Below, piece after piece: positions 18,547-30,500 of a stretch of DNA of 64,000 nt (its first letter is position 1; each line of letters begins with the position of its first letter). The notes under the pieces are model-generated. The model was not told the DNA's origin, did no database searches, and was given only the letters and a program-made list of their open reading frames with translations. The translations under genes and the position numbers were made by a program. The stretch is from assembly GCA_000314955.1 (NCBI GenBank), contig BAEM01000043.1, positions 124,001 through 188,000 of the forward strand. The letters are read 5' to 3'. The DNA comes from Paraglaciecola chathamensis S18K6. Its GTDB lineage: Bacteria; Pseudomonadota; Gammaproteobacteria; Enterobacterales; Alteromonadaceae.

Positions 18547-21500
18547 TCATAGTTCCCCACGGGTAAATACATTTCTTTGATACCCTCTTGCAGCGCCTGC
18601 TAGCGCCAAGAGAAGCAACATCCAACCAAATGTTCCGCCACCCCCGCCACCGGAGTTTTCAATACGCACCTCGGCGGGGTTAACGGTAATCACTAATTGC
18701 GCTTCAGCTAACGCGCCATCAGCGTCGTTAATGCCATAACGTATGACATCTGTTCCCGCATAACCTTTGTTTGGTGTATAGGTTAATGTGGAATCGTTAT
18801 TAACCACCACAGTGCCATTTTGCGCAGTCGCACTAACAATAAATAACACCTCACCATCTGGGTCTGAATCATTGCTTAGTACGTCTACCGTGACACTTTG
18901 GTTAACGGTCATACTGACACTATCGTCCTGTGCAATGGGAGCCTTATTGGTGATGACCCCAAGTCGAACAACGCCTAAGGCCGTTCCACCGTTGCCGTCA
19001 CTAATACCGTAGCGGATAATATCTTCCCCTACAAAACCGTCTCTAGGCGTATAAATTATGCTTGTCGCGGTAAAGGTAACTTCGCCAAAGGCAGCATTAG
19101 CTGAAGTAACTGTTAACGTATCTCCGTCAGCATCAATGTCATTATCTAACACCGAGATTTCAATACTGGTATCGATTAACAGCTCTGCTTCATCGTCGGT
19201 TGCCACAGGCAGTTCGTTTTGCCCAACACCCATAACCGCCACGCCGCCTGGGTCAACGATTGTGCCGTTAGCAATACCGTCGGCATCATTAGGGCCGCCA
19301 TCGACAATCTGAATCTGAACGCACCAATCACCTTCATTTAGCCCCGGCTGCCAAATATCACCGCCAGGAGGTGGGCAGAAGCCAGGTTCACCTTTTGTCG
19401 ACCAAACGCGATTCAATTCTGACTCAGCAAACAGGAACCAACCCGTTGAGACATAGAACTTGCGATACACCGCGTTTTGCGGAACTGGGCGAATTTGCGG
19501 CATAACAATCTTGTATGCTTGACCAACATCAGGCAGTCCGTAAGCAATAAAGTCGAAGATGCCTCCAATATTGGTTGCGTCTGGGTCAGGAATTAACTCA
19601 GAATCAAGCTCAATATCTTCGTCTAATATTTTCGCGCCCCCTTCAATCGCATCAATCGCGAAGTTACCTAAGCGCAAACATACGCCAGGGTCGCCTTCGA
19701 CCAAGTAGCCATTGGTGAATGCCTCTTCCTCTGGCAGTACATTACATTCAGGGATAGCATCTAAGTAGTCTGGAATGCCGTCTCTATCACTGTCATCAAG
19801 CCCTTCTTGATCATCAGGAATGCCATCACCATCAGAATCAACCGATGTCAGCACAGGGAATGCGTCCACAACTTCTAGATAGATAATTTCTGCATCACCA
19901 AAGTTGGGCGCGTCACTGTCAGTTATGCGCAAGCTAATGCGGTAAATACCAACTGGAACATTTGCAGGGTCAAAGGTAAAGGTATCTAGGTTACTGTCTT
20001 CATCAAACAATACCTGCTCTACGTTTTCCCATTCAAAGTCATATTCGTTATCTGCATCAGGGTGGGTAATATCACTAAATACAGTGGTTAAACCGCCATT
20101 TTTAGCAATTAAAATCGTGTTGTTGCCACCTTGTTTTGCGAATAAGGCCACATCTGGATTCACGTTATCTTCACGAATGGAGATGACATGCTCAAACTTG
20201 TTGCCGCGATTGATACTAGGGTCAAGTGTTACAATAACGGTTTCGATGCCTTCAATATCATCATCACTGAATGACTCAAAGGTAATGTAAGCATCACTGC
20301 CTGACTCAAAAACGAGTACCCCATCGACCAGATTATGATCACTGCCATCGGCCGTGCCTGACACGCTGTATGGCACCTCTAAAGGATAAACAGGAGATGT
20401 ACCGTTTAAATGAACACCGATTGTGATTTGACGACCTTCTAGCACACTTTGGTCTTTTTCAATTGACACCAGCGGTCTTACGCGCACGAACTGACTGGCA
20501 ATTCGTTGACGACCTTCGCCATCTTCAGCCAACCAGAATGCGGTATTCACTCCAGGCTCGTAGAACGTCACCCCATCCACCAAGGATACAGGTAGAGGAT
20601 TGCCGAAACGATCCACAGCCGACGCTACACCAAGGTCCACTTTAGTAAACAAGGCAGTTGCATCGATGAATACGTCTTCAGGTACTTCTATAACCGGAAG
20701 TAGCTCCACACCATCAGGGGTGACAGTCACCACCGCACGGGCATTTGAAGCTAATCCCTCAGTATCTTCGATGCTGTACTCGATGATCGCATTTCCAATA
20801 AAACCATCGACAGGCGTATAAGTAAGGGTGCTGTCGGTGTAATTAACTTCACCGATGGTGGCCGTAGCCCCCACAATACGTAATGTATCGCCGTCAGAGT
20901 CAGTGTCATTTGCTAGTACGTCTAATACGGCAGGTTCGAAACTGGTTAAGGTGAATACATCGTCTACCGCCAGAGGAGCGTCATTCTCACCTTGCACTTC
21001 AATAGTCACGGTTGCGATGTTTGAGTCCAATTGCCCATCGTTAGCTTGATACGTGAAGGTCACCTCACCGGTAAAGTTTTCTGGTGGGTTGTAGATTACA
21101 TTTGGCATATCACCTATTAATTCACCGTTAGGTAGCGTTAACAGGGTGTAGGTTAATGCATCACCTTCGGCATCGGTGCCAACCAAACTAAGTGGTAAGC
21201 TGCCATCTTCCTGCACAGAAACAACCAAATCGGTTAGTACGGGTGCAATATTCGGGTTAATCACCACCACTGGAACAATAATACAGGTCACAGCATCGTT
21301 TGTATCAGAGACACACACGTTCACCTCTGCCGTTCCTACAAAGCCTTCATTAGCGACAAACGTGATACTACCGTTTGAATTAATTTGCACTGTTCCATTT
21401 GCGCTACCTGCTGATGTAATACTCATCGGATCTTTATCGGCATCATCAAAATTGGATAATATGTCGATATCTACTGGCGCAACCAACTCAGTAGATGCTC

Positions 21501-24500
21501 TCAATGTTGTTCGATCTGAAGTCAACTGAGGTGCATCGTTAACCGAAGTAACGGTCAAATCAACTGTGCTGCTGGCTGTACCGCCATTTCCATCGCTCAC
21601 TGTATAGCTGATCGTCACCGGGCCGAAGTAATGTGCCGGCGGTGTGAACACGAGGTTACCGTCACTACCCACACTCACAGCGCCTACGGAAGCGCTGACT
21701 GAGGCAATACTCAGCACATCGCCATCGATGTCAGAATCATTACTTAGTACGTCTAAGTTCAGTGTCTCGTCTTCATCGATTGTGGCGGTTTCGCCGTTAA
21801 CCACAGGCGTATCATTCACACTTGCCACTGTGATGGTTGATGTCGCATTCGCAGTACCGCCATTTCCATCAGTGATACTGTAATTAATAGTGACGTTACC
21901 GTTAAAATTATCCACAGGCGTGTACAAATATGTATTGTTTCCATTGGCAGTGAGGCTGCCTACATCCACCGAAATTTGTGAAATGTTTAGGTTATCGTTT
22001 TCAACGTCCACATCATTATTCAATACTGAGATTGTCACTGTTTGGTCTTCAGAGGTGCCGTAACTGTCGCTGTTAGCAACAGGAGCATCATTTACTGACG
22101 TGACTGTTAGCGAAATACTCGCATCATCTGAACCACCATTACCGTCGCTGACAGTATAGCTAATAGTGACTGGGCCGAAGTAATCTGCAGGAGGCGTGTA
22201 AATCACATTACCATTGCTCGCGACCGATGCTGAGCCAACAGATGCACTAACCGAAACAACGCTCAATGTATCGCCATCCACATCAGAATCATTGCTTAAT
22301 ACGTTTAGATTAAGCGTATTATCTTCGGCAATCGTCGCTGTTTCTCCTGTCGCGACAGGCAAATCGTTTACATTTTGCACATCAACTGAAACGGTTGTGC
22401 TGTCGAACAGTCCTGTTCCATCAGCCACTGTGTAGCTAATAACAGCAGGACCATTAAAGTCACCGGGTGGTACATATACAATGTCGCCATCGCCGTTGAC
22501 ACTTACACTGCCAAAATCAACTGAAACACTATCAATCGTTAAGGTATCGTTATCCACGTCGATGTCATTCGCTAATGCAGAGAAGGTCAATATTGTATCT
22601 TCAGCAACACTTGTTTGGTCAGCTATAGCAACTGGGGCATCTGGCGTGCCTGCCACTGTGAAGCTAACAGAACCCACATCTGTGCCGCCAGCGCCGTCCG
22701 AAACGATAAAGTTAACCGTTTCAGTGCCAAAGAAGTCCGCTGCAGGCTGATACTCAATACTTGTACCATTTGCAGAAACACTGGCAACACCGTTGCCGGA
22801 AGTTGAGGTAACAGAGGCTACACTAATGGTTTGCCCAACATCTGCATCTGTATCATTTGAAACCACATTAAACGCTGCACTTGCGTCATCTTCAGTGATA
22901 TTAAAAGCGTCAGGGCTGGTAACAGGTAGCTGATTTAGCAAGGTTAGGGTCACATTTTGTGCACTTAATGTTTGACGTTGGCCCAGGCCATCTCGGTAAC
23001 TAAATGCTGCCTGAGCGGCGAAGTCTTCACTACTTTGCGTAGGAATAATAGCGTCACTATCAAGGGTTAACGTCAGAATGAATTGCTCATCATTCACATC
23101 ATTATCAGAATTGATGAGTCCGCCCAACGCTAGATTTACAGCCTGCCCATTGAGTTGTATTTGACTATCAACATTGGTTGATAGGTCACTTGTCGTACTG
23201 TTAATTTGACCAGGATCGTTACCAGCACTCAAGCCTGTATCGTACACACGTGTCAACGTAGCTGAGTTAGCCAAATACGCTAATCCTTCTGGAAGCACTA
23301 AGGAAAAGTTTGATTCGTTAGTGCTGCCAGCGGGGATCACCATGCTAATAGCAAGCTCTAAGGTCTCACCCTGAACAAATTCCGCATTGTCTGTATTTAG
23401 ATCTGATGTATCAGTAAGGGTAAAAGTAGGAACCGTATATAAATTGCTCCCCCCGCTGATTGTTACTAGAGTCGGGTTAGTACCATCATCGCTTAGCGCA
23501 TTATCGTCAGAACCTAAATCAGTGAAGTTATCGCCCCCTACGGTTGCTTGCCCCCCCAGCACTGTGCCATCAGAAACATCATCAACGATGAACGCAAAGC
23601 TGCCGGTAACAATATTACCTGGTGCGATATCTCCTACATTTGCTAAATAAGGCTCGTCAGTCACAATAATCCCTTGGCTGACCAAAGCACTGTTTGCAAT
23701 AAGCTGTGTGTCGGCTGGCAATGCCTGATTAATTTGTACGCCTTCAGCGTTGGCAGACCCCTGATTCAATACGCTCAAATTAACTTTCACCGTGTCACCT
23801 TGGTCAATTTGACCGTTGCCATTTTGGTCGCTTAAAAGCTCCCAAGTTTGGCTAAATTCGAGGTCAGGCTCGCCCGCTTGATTATCTACAATCGCAATAT
23901 TCAGTGCTTGGTAACCATCAAGCTGAACACCGTTGCTGTCTGTTAATTGCGTGCTTGTTTGATCACTTGAATGTGAACCTTGTAGTGTGATGACTTCATC
24001 ATCAGTTCCGCCGTTATTATCGACTAGGGGTGAGTCAACCGTTACAGATAGCGTTACGACAACACTGTCGTTAGCAGCAAGAGAGACGATGTCAGCACTA
24101 ATGTTGTCACTCACGACACCGGCGGTGTTTGCTCCCTCGATTTGGATCGAGTTGGCAACATAGGACAAACCATCAGGCAAAGAGTCGCTTAAATTTATGT
24201 TGTCCAGTGTTGTAGTTCCTGAATTACTTATGACGTAAGTCATTAATAATTCATCACCAACAGATATAGCATTGTCACTATCATTATCACTGCTCAGTTG
24301 CGCCGCTTGCGAAACGTACAAATTCGTTACGTCCTCACTTGGCTCTCCCACTCGCAATGTAGTTGGCTGATCACCGTTGGCATCATTAGCATCTGCATCG
24401 GTCAATTCAGCCACTGTATTAGCTGAATCAACAACACCTTGCGCTGAGATAACCGTACCGAGAATCACATTGTCATTAACAGTTACTTCAAATGAGATAG

Positions 24501-27500
24501 TAGCGGCTTCATTCGCTGTTAAATTCCCTATATCAACCGAAATACCCGAAGTGTCATCCGCGGTGCCTGCATCTGTAGTAACAGAGTTGACAACATAAGT
24601 GGTATTTGCCGGTATACTTTCGTCAAATGTTACTTGAGTTGCATCAGTACCATTGTTAGTTATGTTCACGGTATACAGCAGGGTATCACCTGGGTCCGCG
24701 AAGCCATTACCATTGATATCATTTTGCAAAACGACACCCTGCTCTGCAGAGATAAAGTTAGCATCATCGCTTACCACAGACTTATCTGTTGTAAAGGCGT
24801 AGGATCGCTCATCTGCATTGACGCCCGGTGCGCTGGAATACACACCCTTATTGATTGAGACCACTAAGGGTTCCCCAATATCGACGTCGTTGTCTACTCG
24901 CGCATCAAAGGTAAACGTTTCTGCGCCATCCACTACCGCGATAGTGCCAAAATCAACCTCGAGATTTGTTGGATCTGAAACATCTACACTTTGCCCCATA
25001 AAACTACCATCGACATAGGTTAAACCGGCAGGTATCGCTACCTCTAAACTGGTTTCAAAGGCATTGGTACGATTCATTTGCGGAGTGGCAGTAAAGGTAT
25101 AAGTCACAATGTCACCAAGCGTAACTGATTCTCTATTAGACGTTAGAGATACAGATAAAGCAGGCTCTACAATGTCAATATCGAGTGTGCTAGGGCCTGC
25201 AGTAGCCCCCCCACCAGCAACGTTAACCGAGTTTTGCAATGTAACACCGTTAGCATTGCTTACGTCATCAATAACAGTCGCTACAATGCTGACGATAAAA
25301 CTGTCATTACTATTGTCTGCATCTGCTATGTTACTTACCGTTCCTAGGTCGATCGTTACTAGGTTGTTGCCATCGACTGAACCACTGGCATCCCCTGTAA
25401 CGCTTATATGACTACCCGCGCTTATCGAACTAGATTCAAAACGTAAACCGTCAGGCAATTCATTGCTGATGATCACATTTGCTATATCACCCTCAATAAC
25501 ATCTACACGTAAATCTATGGTCACTGTATCGCCAATAGTCACATCGTTAGTCGTGTGCACAGAGTTGAGTGAAGACTGTACTGCCAAGGTATTTGCTACA
25601 GTTAACTCACTGCTCGCTAACTCGTTGTAGTTATTCAGTAACGTATCGCTATCATCATCACTATTTACGCTTGAGCCGTCGCGGCCTTGGTCATTAGGCT
25701 GGCTTGAATAACTAGCACTGAAATCGTTACCCAAAACGTCTCCTGCGGCGGCGTTATTACTAACGACAACATCGTAGGTTAACGTGAGAACGCCACTTGG
25801 GGGGAAGTCAACTGTAGCCAACTCTAACGTATCGCCAGCAGCGTTGGTTTCAACTTGGCTAAGGTTAGCATCAGTTACAGGGGTGTTACTTGATTCAAGA
25901 ACAACAAGATCCGAGGTGTTTGTAAGCACAATATTGCTAAAAGCATTACCGCTACCAGTACCATCGGGCGCACCAAGTAATCCAGCGTCAATTAAGCTCG
26001 CTAAATCAACCGAATATGCTGTTGCATCAGTTGATGTATTCGTGATGACCGTCTGATATGAAATTGTGTCTCCAGCATCACTGCCTGTTGCTCCGGCGGT
26101 AATGGTCTGTTGAATGTCTAAGTTCGCTTCTATTACGGTTACGGTTTCCAGCGCACTAGGTATGGGTGTACTTGCGCCGTCATAACCCAACTCAGCCTTA
26201 GCTTCTAACGTCGTGCCGTTTTGATTATCCAGAATATTATCAACCACAACATCAACATCTATGGTGATGACTTGAGACGTGCTGGCGCTGTTGGTGATGG
26301 TTCCAAAATCTAACACCAACGGATTCGTGGTAGTCGCTGGAGTGGTACTAGGTGAATTAGTCGCGCTAAAATCGTTATCAGGCAAGGTGATGCTGATTGG
26401 TGCCCCACTGTATGTCAAACCATCTGGTAAGTTTAATGAATATTCGAAATTATCGGTTGAGCCAGTAGGAATGCTGAAGGTAGCAGTCATGGTAACTGTC
26501 TCACCTATATGGGCATTTTCACTGGAAGTCACTAAAGAAACGGTAGGTGCGCCAGACGTAATCACTTCACTTGTCATTGCCGTCAAATCATTTACGGCCT
26601 GACCAGAGTCATTATTTGTTTGAGTGCCATTACGCTCGCCCGTGTCTGAGCCTGGAGTTCCAGGAGTAACATCGCCAGTGCCATTGTTACTTGGCAAGCT
26701 TGTCACGCTTACTGTTGCAGTATTGCTAACCTCTTCTTCAAAGCCAATTGCGGGGTCGACTTGCGCAGTAAATACTACCTCAACTGACTCTCCTGGTGCG
26801 ATATAGCGCTCTGAAGCAGCTAAACAATTACTATCGACAGTAAGATCATTGCCACTGAAGCTCGCACAGGTGGCAATGTCTACATCGCCACGAGATAATG
26901 TTGCACTGCTAATGGCTGGCGATTGCAAACGTACAGGCAATGTATCTTCGATTAGCCACTCCCAACCACGTGTCACATTTGTTCCACCAGTGTTGGTCGC
27001 CGTTAAGGTGTATGTCACCGTATCGCCGCCATCGACACTGTCAGGTGTGGCAACATGAGTAAGTGCGATATTCGGTAGAGCCACCTTTGAAGATGCTTGC
27101 GTTGAATCAGCTTGTGCAGCGTTTGCTTGATTATTGTAATGCACGCGGCCGGTTAGGGTTTTAGTGTCTGCGCGATTATTATCCGTGGTATTGAGGATTA
27201 ACGCATCAAAGGTAACGATCACTTTTTCAGCATTTGCGTCATTATCGGCATTCGTTACGCTACCAAGATCAAATGCTAAAACCTGACTAGTAAACGTTGG
27301 GGTAATGCTGGTATTCGAACTATTAAGTGCTCCACTATTACTGCCTGTAAGGCTTGTATCAAATTCCCCTCTAATACGAGCGGTAGTCGTTAAATACTGA
27401 AATCCATCGGGTAATGTCACTTCAACAATAGAGTTACTACCCGTTTCATTAGTAACGCCTTCAGGTAAGGTAACCTCGAATTCGTAGGTCGCAATCTCAC

Positions 27501-30500
27501 CTATAGCAAACTCTACTGTACCTGAGTCTGCGGTCCACGCTTCACTAGAAGCAATAAGGGAAATAGAATCGGCAGTTGGGTTGGCAGTACTGACATTGCT
27601 ACTACCGGAATTTGAACTGTCTCGCTCAACAGCCGTATCACCATCTTGACTATCACCCGTTGACGAGGCATCCACACTAAACGTTGCCCCGCTTTGTACA
27701 TCATCTTTAGCTACTGCTGTGTACGTGAAGGTAACACTATCTCCGGCTGCTAAGCTTCCTGAGTCTAATGTATAGGTAACGTTCGGGCTTGAATAAGCAT
27801 AGGTATAGCCCGCTGCGGTAGAACCTTGTGCAGGGGTGGCTAAATCAAAAATATCTGAATTAACTGCGCTCGACACCACGACATCATAAGCTGGGGCGGT
27901 ACCGGTGTTTTGCACAGTTACGGTTGTGGTTACTGTGTCCCCAGCTTGTAGGTTACTAGCAGGGCTAGCGGAAGTCGATGTAACTAAAACATGCTCGGTA
28001 AAATTACGCGCAACAGCAGAGGTGACGTCACTCCCCGTTATTCCTGTGTATTCAAGGCTACTATTAATACTCTTGCTTTGCCCTGCTGTAGTGGCACTAT
28101 TGGCAGTATCATCTTCTACTAACGCCTGAACCGTAAAGGTAAAGGTATTATTGCTGTCGTTGTTATCTTCGGTCACGGTAGTGGTGGCAGGACTATCAAA
28201 GACAACATCAATTTCTTGCCCAGTTGCTAACGTTCCTGAGGTAGAAACCGCTGGTGCAGTATCTACAGTTCCGGCAAATCCCGTGGTATCGACGTTGGAG
28301 CTAGAGGCTACATAGGAAAGGCCTGCAGGTAGTACTAGGGCTAGGGATAAATCAGGTGTTTGTCCTTCAGGTAAAGTGACACTCGTTAAATAGGTAACGA
28401 TATCGCCCACGACAAAATTACTACCGTCGCCGTTAGGTGAAATGGAATCAATCGTTGTACTGATTACCGGCCCATCAACAACCAGGTCAGTTGTCGCCAC
28501 TTCTGTTGGGAAAGCCGTCGCATTAGTATTACTCGCCCACACTGTATTAGTAACTGATTCTATTTCTTGACGAGGGGTGACATTTTCTGCCACCGTGCGC
28601 GTATAAGTAATCACCACTACACTGCCTGCCGGAACAGGATCATCTAGTTTAAAATCACCGCCCGCTAACGTGCCTGAGTAGGCTATCGTAACGTTACCGT
28701 CTACGGTCACCTGAGTTAATACCGCGTCATCAAGGCCCGTTGCGGCGGGTGAAGACGCAGTGACATCATAAGCTGGTGCCCCGCCATCATTGGTAATAGT
28801 AAGGGTATAGCCGATAACATCACCTGCATCTACAATGTCATCCGCTATGTCGTCTGTAAACACAACAGACAACTCAGGAGCACGCACGGTCAGCGAACTG
28901 CCTTTTAGACTGACAGCTTGACCATTTTGCGTACTACTTGTTGCCCCCTGAAATAAGTTAGTTAGTTCTAAATTATCCGCAAACGGTTCATCCGACACTG
29001 TCACTGTGACGTCCACCGCAATCGTTTCAGTTTCAGTACTGCTTAGGTTAGGCCATTCAATACGCAATACATTTGAACCGCCATCAGCGGTAATGCTAGT
29101 AGGGGTTAAATTTGCAGTATCTGTGCTGGCCAACGCGATATGATTACCAAAAGTCAGATTAATATCAGTCACATCAAAAATAGGCAGCGGGAAATAATCT
29201 TCAAACACGATGCCGCTGGTGTCCCCCGACGGAATCTCCATCGATAACGTGAACGTTACCTGTGATTGTGGGGCATATTCTGTTTGCTCGTTCACAATAA
29301 CTTTCGAGGTGGAAATAGTTTGTACAGCTACAGAGTCGCTGGAGCCATCCGTACACCCAGTAGCACCGGCTATTAGTCCGTATTTTGCACTAGTGCTAGT
29401 CGCTAAGCTGTCATTTGCTAATACCGGATCTTCTGTTGAGCCATATGTTTGGTCCACACTTACTGTGTAGACTATGGTGATTTCCGTACCCCCAGCTAAA
29501 TCTCCTGTTACGGAATGAATGTCGTACTCAACCGTGGTAGTGCTGTCACTATTAACGGTTACCGTAGGAGTGATAGAAACATTCCCACTTATTGTCATTG
29601 CGTTATGGTTGCTGAACGTTAAACCATCATCGAGGGTATCGGTAACGGTAAGCGCGTTAGCTGTCTCATAATCAGATAACTGAATACGATTGGTGACCGT
29701 AAATGTGTCTCCTGGAACAAGGATTTCTTTAGAATGCGCTTCTTGAATAGCTAAGTGCTTAGCGGTAAATGTACTATCCTGCGCCGCTTGCGTTAAAGAT
29801 GTCCCTGCAGGAAACTGACTATCAGACGTGCTTGAGTGGGTAATGGGCAAAACCGCACACGTTGCGCCATTTAATACATCCCCTACGTAAACAGAATAAC
29901 TCAGTGTCGCGTCCGCTTCAGAGGCGCTGCCTGCAATATTAGTACAGCTGCCTTGCACCTGACCATTAACTTCATCAGCTGCGGGCTCGCTGCTGATTGC
30001 ACAACCATTGCCACCATTAAACGTAGCCGATGCAACAAAGGCTGATGAAGCACTTAAATTATCGATTATTTGCGGAGCAGTTAGTGTTTTTCCGTTCGCC
30101 ACATCTATGACATGATTAAATGCAACTTCAAACCCTGCGCCTGGCACACGTTCTGACTCAGATGCATTGTTCGTCACCTCATAATTAACAACGGTAGGTG
30201 TAATATTCGCATTAACACTAGCCCCTTCAATGGGTCCATTGTCACCCGTCGCTGTATCACCAAACTCATACACGGGTTGCAATGCGAGTGACAGTGGCAC
30301 ACCGATATCTGCCGAACTATTCGCTGTGATACAAATTTCGCTGGTAAGTGCAGGGCCACCGGCAACCACAGAACCAGCAGGTAATGAAAAGACCACTAAC
30401 GAGTCACCTTGAGTTCCCGTTACATCAGACTCTATCTTGGGATCCTCTAGGGTGTTATTCGCACCAAAAATGCCTACATTCGTGACATTGACGCTGCTGC

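Noticed and set aside
18788-29470. Many plus-strand frames of 60-117 codons across the giant gene
   Set aside because: They mirror the repetitive Val/Thr/Ser/Asp codons of the giant protein and show no family features or ribosome-binding sites.
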